Shown: positions 35,440 to 45,400 of the stretch, in pieces
How the letters are laid out: every line of letters starts with the position of its first letter
How positions within the stretch are numbered: position 1 is the first letter of the stretch
Assembly: GCA_963738375.1 (NCBI GenBank)
Contig: CAVTWL010000004.1
Span: 186,001 to 250,000 of the forward strand
From: Bog-159 sp963738375
GTDB lineage: Bacteria > Acidobacteriota > Terriglobia > Bryobacterales > Bryobacteraceae
Length of the DNA stretch: 64,000 nt
Direction: 5' to 3'
Translations under genes and position numbers: made by a program
The notes under the pieces: model-generated
What the model was told of the DNA's origin: nothing
Seen by the model: only the letters and a program-made list of their open reading frames with translations
Databases searched by the model: none

Positions 35440-36726
35440 ATGATCGACATCGAAATTTTGCATTCTCCGGTGAAATTCCTGCGGCACATGCTCGGGGCGC
35501 TGCCCCACGAGCACGCCGTGGCTTCGCATGTTCGACCGCGCCGGAAGCCGGTGGACGAAATCCTTTACCACCCCGAGTACTGGCGCGAACTGCGGCAAGG
35601 ATACCAGGCCGGCGTGGTCTGGCGTGGGTTTGAAGATCAGTCGCTGTCGGCCATCGCGCTGCTCGATTACATCACCCGTTTTTGTGACCCGGGCCTGACT
35701 TGCCCGTACGTCATCTCGCTGGCTACCGCCGTCGCCCTCGATCGGCACGGCAGTCCGGACTTGAAAGCGTGGTTCCTGCCGCACCTCTTGCAGCGCGACG
35801 ATACCGTATGGCAGGGCGCAACCTGGATGACCGAAATCAAGGGCGGCTCCGCGCTGGGCGCGAATGTCCAGACGGTGGCTCAGCTGGACGGCGGCGCTTG
35901 GCTCTGGTCGCCGCCCGTCCTGACGGTGCGCCCGCAGGCGTGCGGCCTCGCGTTGTTCTTGCTGCCCAAGCGCCCCTCCAACGGCCACTGAACTATACCG
36001 TCCGCCGCTTGAAGGATAAAGTGGCTACCCGTTCGGTGCCCACCGGCGAAGTGGAATTGCGCGCCAGCCGGGCTTGGCTGCTCGGCTCGCAGGAGCATGG
36101 TGTCTATCTCATTCTGGAAGTACTGAACCTCTCGCGCGCTACCAATGGAATGGGCAGCATGGCGATTGCACAACGAGCCCTCTCGGAATCGGCGGGATTC
36201 GCGGGCCAGCGCATTGCTTTCGGACGGCCTGTGCTCGACCATCCCCTGATGCGCAAGCAATTCCACGAGCATCTGGAAACTTTGCAGAACGGATTCGCGC
36301 TGGCTGGGGAAAGTACCCAGCGGCTGAACCAGGTCTGGCTAGAGAAGCCCCCGTATTCGGACCGTTACCAATTGTTTCGGCTGGTGGCGCATCTGGCGAA
36401 ATATTGGACTTCGGATGTCGCGCCCCAGATTGCGCGGTGGGCCGGTAGAACGTTGGTTCCGCGAAGCCATGGTACTGACCATTTGGGAAGGTACCTGTCA
36501 CCGCCAGATTCTGGATGGCTTGGAGGTAATGCAGCGGAAAAGCGCGCACGAACTCCTGTTCGACAGCCTGTCCGCAACGGCCGGCCCGGAAGAACTCGCT
36601 CAGATGCGCCGCCGCGTGAACGCCCACTTGGCAGTGCCGGCCGAACAACGCGAGGCAGGCGCCGAAAATTTTTTCCAGATCTGGCGGCCTTTACCGCGCG
36701 CGTTATCCGAAGGGATGTTCCAGTGA
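35440..36726 (+). pseudogene. AidB-like acyl-CoA dehydrogenase, broken by several frameshifts
   Basis: Pieces of an AidB/acyl-CoA dehydrogenase are spread over three frames: YHPEYWRELRQGYQAGVVWR and GATWMTEIKGGSALGANVQT (flavin-site MTEKxGGS type motif) in the frame of 35440; LALVAARPDGAPAGV in a second; GLALFLLPKRPSNG back in the first; LNYTVRRLKDKVATRSVPTG to DVAPQIARWA in the second; and FREAMVLTIWEGTCHRQILD to the TGA at 36724 in a third. At least four shifts are needed, and about 15 residues normally found before LALVAARP are absent, so this is more than one base error. AidB proteins are involved in alkylation-damage response; this copy is probably inactive unless the sequence is wrong. 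Its end overlaps the convergent M24 peptidase gene by 24 bases. Confidence 0.65.
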
Positions 36727-37947
36727 CGGACTCTGTGGCGACAGCAATTCCGCTCCGGCTTCGGTAATGTGCATATCGTCTTCCAGGCGCACACCGAATT
36801 CCCCCTTGATGTAAACGCCCGGCTCGTCGCTGAATGTCATGTTCGCCGCCAGCGGCAGCCTGTTGCCGCCCACTAGATACGGCCACTCGTGCCCATCCAT
36901 TCCCAAGCCGTGGCCAACCCGATGAGTGAAGTATTTGTAGCCGGGACCGTAACCGGCATCCGCAATCACCTTGCGCGCCGCGGCATCCACCGCTTCGCAC
37001 CGCACGCCGGGCCGCGCTGCCGCCAACGCCGCGCTCTGGGCTCGGTGTACGATCTCGAAAACCTGCTTCATTTTCTCGGTCGGTTTGCCGAATACAAACG
37101 TACGGCTGATGTCGGACTGATAGCCTTCCACCGTGCAGCCATCGTCGATCAGGACGAGAGAGCCCTCGCGGATAACTTGCGGCAGGCGCGAGCCGTGCGG
37201 CAGCGCCGAATATTCGCCCACTTGCACGCTCGCGTAGCCGGGAAATCCGAGTGCTTGGTAAGCCGATCCGATCAGTTCACTGAACTCGTTGGCGGTCATG
37301 CCGTCGCGCATCGACTTCCACGCAGCCTCGTAGGCTTGCATCGTTACGCTGGAGGCCAGCCGCAACAGCGCCATCTCGGCCGGACTCTTGATCATCCGGC
37401 AACCTGAAGTAATTGGCGTGGCGCTCGTCAGGGTGGCCGACGGCGCAGCCTTCGCAAGTTGATCGGCGAAGACAAAAGGCGTGGTTTCCTCGATACCGAT
37501 CGCACCGGTGACCAGCCCCGCTTCTTTCAGCCCGGCGGCAGCCACAGCGTACGGGCTCTCGTCTTCCTGCCAGGTGTAAACGTGGGCAGCCGTCGCGGGT
37601 CCCGCGGCGATCTGCTCGCGGGCGCGATCTTCTTCAAATCCCGGACATACGAAGAAAGGTTCGCCGCGCGCCGGGATCGCCATCATGAATAGCCGCTCGC
37701 TATTGCCCCAACGCGCTCCGCTGAAGTATTGCAACGAAGTTCCCCCGGCCAGGCAGATGGCGCTCATCTGGTTCTGCTGCATCAATTGCTGGGCGCGTCC
37801 GATGCGGGTGCGGCGCTCGGCGGTGGAGATGGGCTGCGCTTCGGAGCGCCGGCTTTTCAGTTGCGCGATCGGGGGCTCGGACGGTGCTGCGGATAAAACG
37901 GCCGGCGCCAATCCCGCGGATACCAGAAAATACCTGCGTGTGGGCAT
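36703..37947 (-). CDS. Exported M24 family aminopeptidase (Xaa-Pro type)
   Basis: 414 residues with a Tat-like leader (TRRYFLVSAGLAPAVLSAAP). It has the creatinase-type N-terminal domain (about 50-185) and a pita-bread catalytic domain. The five metal ligands of M24 peptidases are all visible: LIDDGC, YQSDISRTF, GHGLGMDGHE, FSDEPGVY and VRLEDDM. It should be a dinuclear metal enzyme that cleaves N-terminal residues before proline, acting outside the cytoplasm. The start ATG 37947 is decided by the leader. It converges with the broken AidB-like gene, overlapping by 24 bases, and is divergent from the next gene by about 40 bases. Confidence 0.88.
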   Translation of the reverse strand: MPTRRYFLVSAGLAPAVLSAAPSEPPIAQLKSRRSEAQPISTAERRTRIGRAQQLMQQNQMSAICLAGGTSLQYFSGARWGNSERLFMMAIPARGEPFFVCPGFEEDRAREQIAAGPATAAHVYTWQEDESPYAVAAAGLKEAGLVTGAIGIEETTPFVFADQLAKAAPSATLTSATPITSGCRMIKSPAEMALLRLASSVTMQAYEAAWKSMRDGMTANEFSELIGSAYQALGFPGYASVQVGEYSALPHGSRLPQVIREGSLVLIDDGCTVEGYQSDISRTFVFGKPTEKMKQVFEIVHRAQSAALAAARPGVRCEAVDAAARKVIADAGYGPGYKYFTHRVGHGLGMDGHEWPYLVGGNRLPLAANMTFSDEPGVYIKGEFGVRLEDDMHITEAGAELLSPQSPSLEHPFG

Positions 37948-37987
37948 TTAGGTAGTGTAGCGCCTCGGGCGCGCGGTACATTGTTTC

Positions 37988-38746
37988 TTGCGGCTCTTAG
38001 CGATCCTTTTGGCAATCCCCGCCGCGGCTGTGGCACAGGGGAACTATGAGATCCAAGTCTACGGATCGGACCTAGTGCCACCTCACGACACTATGGTCGA
38101 ATTGCATTCCAATTTCACATTCGAAGGCAGCAAGACACTGATCGACGGAGTCCTGCCCACCCAGCACCAATGGCACGAAACCCTCGAGATTACGCACGGC
38201 TGGAACCAGTGGTTTGAAACCGGCTTTTACCAGTTTTCCAATCACCAGCCGGACGGCGGTTGGATGTGGGTGGGCACTCATCTCCGTCCTCGCATCGCCG
38301 TGCCCGAAAAATATCATTTACCCGTGGGACTGAGCTTGTCGACGGAGATTGGATACCAGCGGCCCATTTTCTCTCCGGACACATGGACTTGGGAGATCCG
38401 GCCCATCATCGACAAGAAATTTGGTCGCTGGTACAGCGCCTTCAACCCGACGATCGACCGCGCGTTTCACGGTCCCGACACTCGTAAAGGGCTGGAGTTT
38501 TCCCCGAATTTCAAAATTAGCTACGACATCACCTCGAAAATAGCAGGAGGCCTCGAGTACTATGGCGCTCTCGGCCCGCTCACCGGATTCGATCCGCTGC
38601 AGTATCAGGAGCACCAGATCGTGCCGGCCATCGATCTCAACCTGAACCCGAAATTTGAGTTCAATCTTGGGGTCGGCGTCGGCGTGACGCGCGGCACCGA
38701 TCATCTCTTGGTGAAGATGATTCTGGGATACCGGCTGGGAAAATAG
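37988..38746 (+). CDS. Outer-membrane beta-barrel-like secreted protein
   Basis: 252 residues with a TTG start and short Sec leader (MRLLAILLAIPAAAVAQ). The mature part alternates aromatic and charged residues in strands of 9-11: NYEIQVYGSDLV, WHETLEITHGWNQWFETGFY, GWMWVGTHLRPRIAV, and ends HLLVKMILGYRLGK with an aromatic near the end, as in small outer-membrane barrels. No plug or lipobox is seen. I have no family name. It starts 40 bases from the divergent M24 peptidase gene. Confidence 0.6.
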   Translation: MRLLAILLAIPAAAVAQGNYEIQVYGSDLVPPHDTMVELHSNFTFEGSKTLIDGVLPTQHQWHETLEITHGWNQWFETGFYQFSNHQPDGGWMWVGTHLRPRIAVPEKYHLPVGLSLSTEIGYQRPIFSPDTWTWEIRPIIDKKFGRWYSAFNPTIDRAFHGPDTRKGLEFSPNFKISYDITSKIAGGLEYYGALGPLTGFDPLQYQEHQIVPAIDLNLNPKFEFNLGVGVGVTRGTDHLLVKMILGYRLGK

Positions 38747-38856
38747 TCCTGGGACCGGCGGTACGAATTCCGTCTTGCTTTCCTCAGCGAAAACTCATAC
38801 ACTCAATTACCGCGCGGTTCAGTCCGCAGCCAATCGAATAAGAGGGGATGAATTTG

Positions 38857-39420
38857 ATGCTTCCACGAAGAAGAATTTTATCTTTTTGCGCTGCGGCGCT
38901 CCTGTTGGGGGTTTCCCCCCTGATGGCTGCCAATATCACTTACACAATCAGCGGAACGCTGGGCCCGGTGCTGGCGGGGTCCGATCCGCTGGGAGCCAAC
39001 GGCGAAAGCGGGGTCTTGACGGCAACCGTGAGCAACACCCTGACTCCCACCAGCAAAACGAGCACTACGGCCACCTATACGCTGCCAGTCGGCGCGATTA
39101 CGGTGAATATTGGCGGAACGGTGTACGATACCACCGGAACTTCCACCTTGAAGTATTCAATCCCGGCGTCCGGCCCCGACACTATGGTAATCACGACCTC
39201 AGTTTCGGTCGACGGATTAAGCGGAACGGTCGTGGGCACCGTGTCGCTTGCCCATGGCAGTTTTAAAAGCGGGATACTGAAGCACCCGGCAAAGTTCGCT
39301 CCCGCGACGCAAACCCTCAAGGCCGCCACCAAGGCGGGTGGTGCGGGCAGCCAGGTGAAATACACTGTTCCGCTGCTGGGTAGCACAACCCTAGGCATCG
39401 CCGGTAGCGCCTCCAACTAA
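38857..39420 (+). CDS. Secreted Thr/Ser-rich protein of unknown function
   Basis: 187 residues with a Sec leader (RRRILSFCAAALLLGVSPLM, cleavage after AA). The mature part is threonine-, serine- and glycine-rich beta sequence (GTLGPVLAGSDPLGANGES, TTSVSVDGLSGTVVGTVSL). No PEP-CTERM or other anchor is seen at the end. Two ATGs are possible; aggg at 38842-38846 sits nine bases before 38857 but touches the one at 38848, so I choose 38857. Possibly part of one unit with the two carboxypeptidase-regulatory-like proteins downstream (21-base gap). Confidence 0.6.
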   Translation: MLPRRRILSFCAAALLLGVSPLMAANITYTISGTLGPVLAGSDPLGANGESGVLTATVSNTLTPTSKTSTTATYTLPVGAITVNIGGTVYDTTGTSTLKYSIPASGPDTMVITTSVSVDGLSGTVVGTVSLAHGSFKSGILKHPAKFAPATQTLKAATKAGGAGSQVKYTVPLLGSTTLGIAGSASN

Positions 39421-39441
39421 GCGCCGCGCGATAATCGAAGA

Positions 39442-40964
39442 ATGCGTGTCTGCCGCGGAGTACGGCTGGGGCTATGGGCAATCGCAGCCTTAGCCGTTCC
39501 CTCGTTTGGCGAGGATCCCGGGTTCTGCGTCGCGGGCCGGGTGCTCAATGCGCTAACTGACGAGCCGCTGCGCCGCGCCGCCGTCACCATTCCTCAGGCG
39601 GCCACTCTCACTGACGCATCCGGAACCTTCCGCTTCTGCCATCTTTCTGCGGGCGATTACTACGCCAATGCTGAAAAGCCCGGATTTGCCGAGGTGGGCG
39701 CACACGTCATCGTCGGTCCGTCGCGCGAAGATGTCACCCTGCGCTTACAGCCGTTGAGTGTAATCAGCGGGCGTGTCGTTAACGCGCGTGACGAGCCGCT
39801 GCAAAATGTTCTCATCCAGTTGCTTTCTATTTCCATCGTGGATGGCCGCCGTAAGGTTCGCGTACAATCGGTCGCAACGACCGACGATCGCGGCGAATAT
39901 CGGCTGGCGGGTCTGAAACCCGGACCGTACTTCGTGCGGGCAGCGGGTTGGGTATCCTCCAAGGCGGATGGAGAAGCAAGTGAAGCCTTCGCTCCCATTT
40001 ATTATGGCGGCGCTACCAACCTTGGCGCGGCTTCCCCGGTAACGGTCGAGACGGGGCGCCCCTTGCGCGCGGATTTCAGCGTGGCCTTGCGTCTGGGTTA
40101 TGCCGTCTCCGGTACCATCGCCGGTGGTTCTCCGCTTAGCCCGTTCAGGTCGAATTGCTAAATGCGGACGAGGAGCCCAGCGGTGCATCCGCTACGGTAG
40201 ACTCCTTGACTGGCGCATTCCACATCGATTCCGTAGCGCCAGGCAGTTACCTTCTGCGCGCCACGCAAGCCCAAGGGAGACGTGGAGAATTGCCGGTATC
40301 GGTGAGCGCGAATCTTCCAGGACTGATTCTCCGTTTGGCCGGCGCGGTAACTCTATCGGGCGCGGTGCGTATGGCGTCCGCGTCGGATTCGGCATCGCCG
40401 CAACCGCCCAACTGTACAGTCCGGCTCGCGCCGTCGTCGGCCTGGATTTCCGGCGAGGGTTCCCCTGAGGTCGAGACGGATCCGGACGGGAACTTCGCCT
40501 TTGAAGGCGTCCCGCCTGGGCACTATCGCATTGCCATAGCCTGCGCGAACGGCTACATTTTCTCCGCCCGCTGGGGATCCGCCGACCTGCTGGCCAACCC
40601 GGAGCTTGCCATTGCGCCTGGAGTCGCGCCCGCACCGGTTGACGCCGTCCTGGCATCCGATGGCGCCGCCGTGGAAGTCAGCGCTTCCGCCGAAGGCGAG
40701 GCCCGCGCGGGTTGGTTACTGCTGGCGCCCGCATCGAGCCTCGAATTGCTTACCCGGTCCGCCCGCATGACGGGCAAGTTTACGTTTTTGAATGTCGCAC
40801 CCGGCGACTATCGACTCTACGCCTGGACCGGTTCGCCCGAACTGTTCGAATACGCGAATCCGGAAGCCAGGCAAGCCTGGTCGGGGCGTGCCCTTACAAT
40901 TCACGTCGGCCAACGCGACCGCCAAAATGTCGTGGTGAAACTCTCGCCTGGAGAAAGTCCGTGA
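39442..40964 (+). CDS. Carboxypeptidase-regulatory-like repeat protein (one frame break)
   Basis: About 507 residues after correction. Leader (LGLWAIAALAVPSFGED), then CarboxypepD_reg-type beta sandwiches: VAGRVLNALTDEPLRRAAVT, TLTDASGTFRFCHLSAGDYY, SVISGRVVNARDEPLQNVLI, DDRGEYRLAGLKPGPYFVRA and, after the break, GNFAFEGVPPGHYRIAIACA. At about 40143 one G is missing: 'agcccgttcag' should read 'agcccggttcag', giving PVQVELLNADEE; the total then divides by three (1524). Such surface sandwiches bind ligands or act as spacers; in acidobacteria they are common in TonB-linked and adhesion proteins. Its TGA overlaps the next gene's GTG by four bases. Confidence 0.7.
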
Positions 40965-42436
40965 CCTGCTGGCGTGCTGCAGCCATCCTTTGTGTGTGTG
41001 CGCGCGGATTGTTTGGCGACGGTGGCTACCGGGTCGCCGGTGTGGTGCTAAACGCTGCGACTGGGCAGCCGCTCCCGGGCGTCACCGTGACCATTCGCCC
41101 TGTTGACCGCCCGGAACAACCGCTTACAGTCATCGGCGGAGAAGCCGGAACTTTCGCCTTCGCCGGCCTCCCGCAAGGCAGGTTTGTGCTTGCCGGCCGG
41201 CGGGCCGGACTGCTCGCCTCCCAATGGCCTGGCACCGTCGTGACCGGCCATGGCCTTCCAACCGAAAATATCGTCCTACGGTTGCCTCCGCCGGCCGGCA
41301 TTTCAGGAACGGTTGTGGACGACGCCGGGGATCCCATCTCCGGGGCTATGGTCCGGTTGTTCAGCCGCCAAAGTGGGGACTCTTCACAGCGCGCCAACGA
41401 CCTTGGCGAATATCGTTTCCCTTCGTTGCGAGCGGGCCAGTATTATCTGTCAGTCTCGGCTGAGCCCTGGTACACAAAGTTTGCCGAAACGTTCGGCGAC
41501 GCGGCGCCGGCCAACATGACTCACATTGGTTATCGCCCGCGCTATTACCCGAATGCCTCGGAGCCCGGGGCTGCCGAAGCTTTGCTGCTCAAGGTGGGGC
41601 AGGAAGCGGTCGCGGACTTCACTCTGGTTCCTGTTCCGGCGGTATCCGTGCAGGTACACTGCGAGGAATTCGAGAATCTGACCAAACACTATACGCTCAC
41701 CGCCTCTGGGCTTGGCGGAAGGCAGATAGTTCTGCGTGAAGGCAGTGAGGACGGCAGTCTTTACAATTTTTGGGGCATTCCAGTCGGCCGCTACACGTTG
41801 CGGGCAGAGGTGACCGATGGTTCCCACACCTGGTATGGAGTGACTGAGATCGACGCAGCCACCGATACGCAGGCCGACGTTACCCTGCTCGACCCGCCGT
41901 CGCTAAGCGGGGCGGTTAGGGTCGATGGCGCAGGGCCGGCGCCGCCGCACCTGATGGTCACTCTGCGCGGCGATTCGGGAGAGCAGCGGATTTCCGATGT
42001 CGGAAACGGAGGCCGATTCTCCATCCCCGCGCTTCCACCCGGCCATTATCGCGTGAATATCGCGGGCGCTGACGATTACTATTTAGCCGGTGGCGAACAG
42101 GCGCTGGAACTTGCGCCGGGCATTGCGGCCCGGAAAAGCCTTTCTATTGCCAGGGGAACAGGCCCCATCGCCGGCGCAGTCACTCGCGCTGGGCAACCGG
42201 TTGCAGACGCGCTCGTCGTGCTCTTCCCGTTAAATCGTGCCGTCCACAGCAACAGTGACGGTAGCTACGAATTCCGGGGAGTGCCCCGCGGAGAGTACCG
42301 TGTTTTTGCCGTAGAAGATTCCGTCGATCTCGATTACGCGGATTCCACCGCCCTACAGCCCTACTTGGCTTCCGCCACAAGAGTGCTCGCCGATGCAACC
42401 GGGCCGGTGCCGATCGGTCTCTCGACCTTAAAGTAA
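40961..42436 (+). CDS. Carboxypeptidase-regulatory-like repeat protein, second of a tandem
   Basis: 491 residues, related to the preceding protein. Leader VTCWRAAAILCVCARGLFG, then repeats with GVVLNAATGQPLPGVTVTIR, GISGTVVDDAGDPISGAMVR, NDLGEYRFPSLRAGQYYLSV, GRFSIPALPPGHYRVNIAGA and DGSYEFRGVPRGEYRVFAVE. No catalytic domain is attached. The start is GTG 40961, inside the upstream stop (GTGA overlap); the longer frame from 40712 lies within the upstream gene and is rejected. It ends with a nine-base overlap against manC on the other strand. Confidence 0.75.
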   Translation: MTCWRAAAILCVCARGLFGDGGYRVAGVVLNAATGQPLPGVTVTIRPVDRPEQPLTVIGGEAGTFAFAGLPQGRFVLAGRRAGLLASQWPGTVVTGHGLPTENIVLRLPPPAGISGTVVDDAGDPISGAMVRLFSRQSGDSSQRANDLGEYRFPSLRAGQYYLSVSAEPWYTKFAETFGDAAPANMTHIGYRPRYYPNASEPGAAEALLLKVGQEAVADFTLVPVPAVSVQVHCEEFENLTKHYTLTASGLGGRQIVLREGSEDGSLYNFWGIPVGRYTLRAEVTDGSHTWYGVTEIDAATDTQADVTLLDPPSLSGAVRVDGAGPAPPHLMVTLRGDSGEQRISDVGNGGRFSIPALPPGHYRVNIAGADDYYLAGGEQALELAPGIAARKSLSIARGTGPIAGAVTRAGQPVADALVVLFPLNRAVHSNSDGSYEFRGVPRGEYRVFAVEDSVDLDYADSTALQPYLASATRVLADATGPVPIGLSTLK

Positions 42437-43504
42437 ATCCTCGCGCTTCCGGGCTTCCAGAATTTTGACTACATCGCCAACTTTCTGCGCGCAGTCGCGG
42501 CTGGCGATTAGAAGCGCATCCGGCGTCTCGATGACGATCAGATTCGAAACGCCCACCAACGCGACCAGCTTGCTGCCCGAATCTACGTAGTTGCCGTTTG
42601 ACGCCTCGCAGATCGCGTCATGCGGCAGCACGTTACCCTGGGCATCGTGGGGCAATAATTCGTACACCGCGTTCCAGCTTCCCACATCGTTCCAGCCGAT
42701 CTCCGGACAGGCGATACCCATAACGCCGCGCGCCTTTTCCATCACCGCGAAATCGATGGAGATGTTTTCGCACACCGGATATGCTTCCCGCAGCTTCGCC
42801 ATAAACCCGGGGTCTCCGAACGCCGGTAGGGCGGCCAGGATGCTAGCGGTGCGCGGAAGGCTCCTTCGCAATTCGGAGAGCAGCACATCCGCCCGCCAGA
42901 AAAACATGCCGGCGTTCCAAAAGAACCTTCCAGACGACACATAGCGGCGTGCGGCCCGAATGTCGGGCTTTTCCCGGAAACGGCGAATGGCGACGGGCGC
43001 CAGTCCCGCTTCCGTACCGCGCGGAAATTCGATATACCCGTAACCGGTCTCCGCCCATCGCGGCAAAATGCCCAGGACCGTCATGTGACCACCCTGCGCG
43101 GATCGGAAGGCGCTGCGCACCAACTGCCGGTAGCGGCCCTCTTTGGCGATTACGTGGTCCGCGGGAAAAATGCCCATTACCGCCTCTGGATCGATGGAGC
43201 GCAGGATATGCGCGGCCAGTCCGATGGCTGGGGCCGTATTGCGCTGCGCCGGCTCACCCAGAATCTGCCGCGCCGGAACTTCGGGAAGCTGCCGCACGAT
43301 TTCATCGCGCAGGTAATCGTTGGTGAGGATCCACAGCCTCTCCGGCGGTATCAACGGACCCAGCCGTTCGACGGTGTCCTGAATGAGGGACCGGGACCCA
43401 ACCACATTCAGAACCTGTTTGGCGGAGCGGCGGCGGCTACGGGGCCAGAATCGCGTGCCCCGGCCACCTGCCAGAATCAGGCCATAATGATGCGGACTTG
43501 CCAT
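42428..43504 (-). CDS. manC: Mannose-1-phosphate guanylyltransferase
   Basis: 358 residues, the short form without the C-terminal mannose-6-phosphate isomerase domain. Makes GDP-mannose from mannose-1-phosphate and GTP for surface polysaccharide. Visible: the nucleotidyltransferase signature LILAGGRGTRFWPRSRR (about 9-25), NTAPAIGLAAHIL, GIFPADHVI, FREKPD, FFWNAGMFFWRADVLL and IGWNDVGSWNAV. It is 12 bases downstream of a signal peptidase gene on the same strand and the likely last gene of lepB-lepB-manC. Confidence 0.93.
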   Translation of the reverse strand: MASPHHYGLILAGGRGTRFWPRSRRRSAKQVLNVVGSRSLIQDTVERLGPLIPPERLWILTNDYLRDEIVRQLPEVPARQILGEPAQRNTAPAIGLAAHILRSIDPEAVMGIFPADHVIAKEGRYRQLVRSAFRSAQGGHMTVLGILPRWAETGYGYIEFPRGTEAGLAPVAIRRFREKPDIRAARRYVSSGRFFWNAGMFFWRADVLLSELRRSLPRTASILAALPAFGDPGFMAKLREAYPVCENISIDFAVMEKARGVMGIACPEIGWNDVGSWNAVYELLPHDAQGNVLPHDAICEASNGNYVDSGSKLVALVGVSNLIVIETPDALLIASRDCAQKVGDVVKILEARKREDLL

Positions 43505-43516
43505 AAGGTCGGCAAA

Positions 43517-44551
43517 TCAGTTTAACGCATAACCATGGATTGGCGCGAAGATACGACTCCAGCGGGTTCGCGTGAAAAAGCCGGCGTAGCGATCCTCCAG
43601 TTGACCGATGGGGGGGCCATTGAGTGCCTGAGGTGACGCAGAGTAAGACCAGTAAACCAAACATGGCTTGCCAACCAAATTGGCCCGCGGCACGAATCCC
43701 CAATACCGGCTGTCGAGGGATGCATCGCGGTTGTCGCCCAGCACAAAATAGTTGTCCGCCGGCACCACAACTTCGCCGTTCACCACGTGACGATCCAGCA
43801 TATTTTGCCCAGCCGCACCCAGCCGTACGTTAGTTTCAGCGGGAAAATTGTCGCGGTACGCGTCGACATACCCGGTCTTGTGGCCGGCGTACGGTTCGTC
43901 CAGCTTCTTGCCGTTGAGGTAGACTCCCTTATTCACGATTCGAATGCGATCGCCCGGCATGCCGATGCAGCGCTTGGAAAACGTTTGCCGGATATCGGGT
44001 GGATACCGAAAAACAAACACATCTCCCCGAACTGGCTCAGGTGACCCTAGAACATTAACCATCAGGGAATCGCCGATCAGGATGGTGTCTTCCATGGATC
44101 CGGTTGGTGTTGTATAGGCGCGGAAGGCCTGAGGCCAAAGGAAAGCCGCAAGACCCAATGCGATCCAACCCCACGAGAGCCGGCCTGATCCAGCGGCGGC
44201 CAGGGATAACGCACGCCCGGCTCGCAACAGCAGCCAGGCAGCCACCGCGAGCAGAGCCGTCGCCCCTGCCAAGTTAGCGGCTGATCCGCCAGCGGCGCCG
44301 AAGCGAGCGGCGCCAAGCAAGGCCGTAAGCCCTTGCGCCATCAGAAAAAGCGCGCCCCCATACCCGCTCCAAGCCCATCCGCGAAGCAGGCCGATAACCA
44401 CCCCCAGGAAAACCAGAGCCGGGAAGAAGTTCAAAACGCTTATAGGAATTCCCGCAGTGAAAAGAAAAGCAAGGACAATAGCTGTCGCAATTCCAGTTTT
44501 CACCGAACCGGGCCTGCCGGGTTGGTCGGCCAGAGTTCCCGCGGGGCTCAA
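43517..44551 (-). CDS. lepB: Signal peptidase I with long membrane N-terminus
   Basis: 344 residues. The catalytic part (about 145-344) holds the Ser box TTPTGSMEDTILIGDSLMVN and the Lys box FSKRCIGMPGDRIRI, then GDNRDASLDSRYWGFVPR. It removes signal peptides from exported proteins at the inner membrane. Before it is an unusual region of about 140 residues with four or so hydrophobic helices (FLFTAGIPISVLNFFPALVF, GATALLAVAAWLLLRAG), whereas most signal peptidases have one or two. Its ATG overlaps the stop of the second lepB copy by four bases, so the two are translated in tandem. Confidence 0.9.
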   Translation of the reverse strand: MSPAGTLADQPGRPGSVKTGIATAIVLAFLFTAGIPISVLNFFPALVFLGVVIGLLRGWAWSGYGGALFLMAQGLTALLGAARFGAAGGSAANLAGATALLAVAAWLLLRAGRALSLAAAGSGRLSWGWIALGLAAFLWPQAFRAYTTPTGSMEDTILIGDSLMVNVLGSPEPVRGDVFVFRYPPDIRQTFSKRCIGMPGDRIRIVNKGVYLNGKKLDEPYAGHKTGYVDAYRDNFPAETNVRLGAAGQNMLDRHVVNGEVVVPADNYFVLGDNRDASLDSRYWGFVPRANLVGKPCLVYWSYSASPQALNGPPIGQLEDRYAGFFTRTRWSRIFAPIHGYALN

Positions 44552-45353
44552 GTGATATTGATCCCATGCACCAGATTGAAGGTGCGCTTCCAGCGAGTCT
44601 TAGTGAAGAAGTGTTCCATCAGGTCGACTAGATGATCGATGGAGATGGTGGGATTGGAGAGATCTTCGGTCGACGCATCGTACGACCAGTAAATGATCAG
44701 CGGCTTCCCGATGATGTTCTCGCGCGGTACGAATCCCCAAAAACGGCTGTCCAGAGACGAATCGCGATTGTCGCCCATCGCGAAATAACTCTCCGGCGGC
44801 ACCACCACTTCGCCATTCGAGACGTGATGCTCCAGCATGTCGTGCGCCCGGGCGTCGACCCGTACGTTCGGCTCGCTCGGGAAATTGTCGCGGTACGGAT
44901 CGATATAATCGGTCTTGTGATACACGTACGGCTCATCGTCCAGCTATTTGCCGTTCAGGATAAACCTGCTTGTTCACCAGCTTGATGCGATCGCCCGGCA
45001 CCCCCATGCAGCGCTTCACGAAGGTCTGCCGGATATCCACCGGATAGCGGAACACGATGATATCGCCGCGTTTGACATCGTCGTACGGAAGAATGTGCTT
45101 GGAGACGGTCCCGGTGAGGCGCGTACGCCAGCTTGTCCACCAGCAGGTGGTCGCCAATCAGCAGCGTGTCTTCCATGGATCCGGTGGGGATGACGAAAGC
45201 CTGCACCAGCGTGGTAGTGCCGAACAGCAGCAGGATGATGGTGACCGTCCATTCGGCGATAAAGCCGCGTGGTTGGTCGCCTTTGGCTGAAGTCGTCGGC
45301 GGAGCGCTCTTCACTTCTGCCACGGTTGCCGCTTTCTTTGGTTCCACAGTCAA
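44548..45353 (-). CDS. lepB: Second signal peptidase I (two frame breaks)
   Basis: About 270 residues when joined. A short N-terminus (MEPKKAATVAEV) and one helix (TVTIILLLFGTTTLVQAF) precede the Ser box VIPTGSMEDTLLIGDHLLVD. After LAYA (about 45115) the frame shifts to SKHILPYDDVKRGDIIVFRY and FVKRCMGVPGDRIKLVNKQV (Lys box), and shifts again near 44945 to VYHKTDYIDPYRDNFPSEPN and MGDNRDSSLDSRFWGFVPRE. All catalytic motifs survive, so base-calling error is more likely than decay. Start is TTG 45353 or GTG 45347; no in-frame ATG is present. It is closer to the standard enzyme than its neighbour, which has a longer membrane part. The 47-base gap to the divergent transporter gene must hold both promoters. 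Confidence 0.75.
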
Positions 45354-45400
45354 CCATTGTAGCGAAAGCTTGATATTCTGTGTGAAACGGAGCCCCGTAC

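Noticed and set aside
40712..40960. N-terminal extension of the second carboxypeptidase-regulatory-like protein
   Set aside because: It overlaps the upstream gene out of frame and places 83 basic residues before a normal leader.
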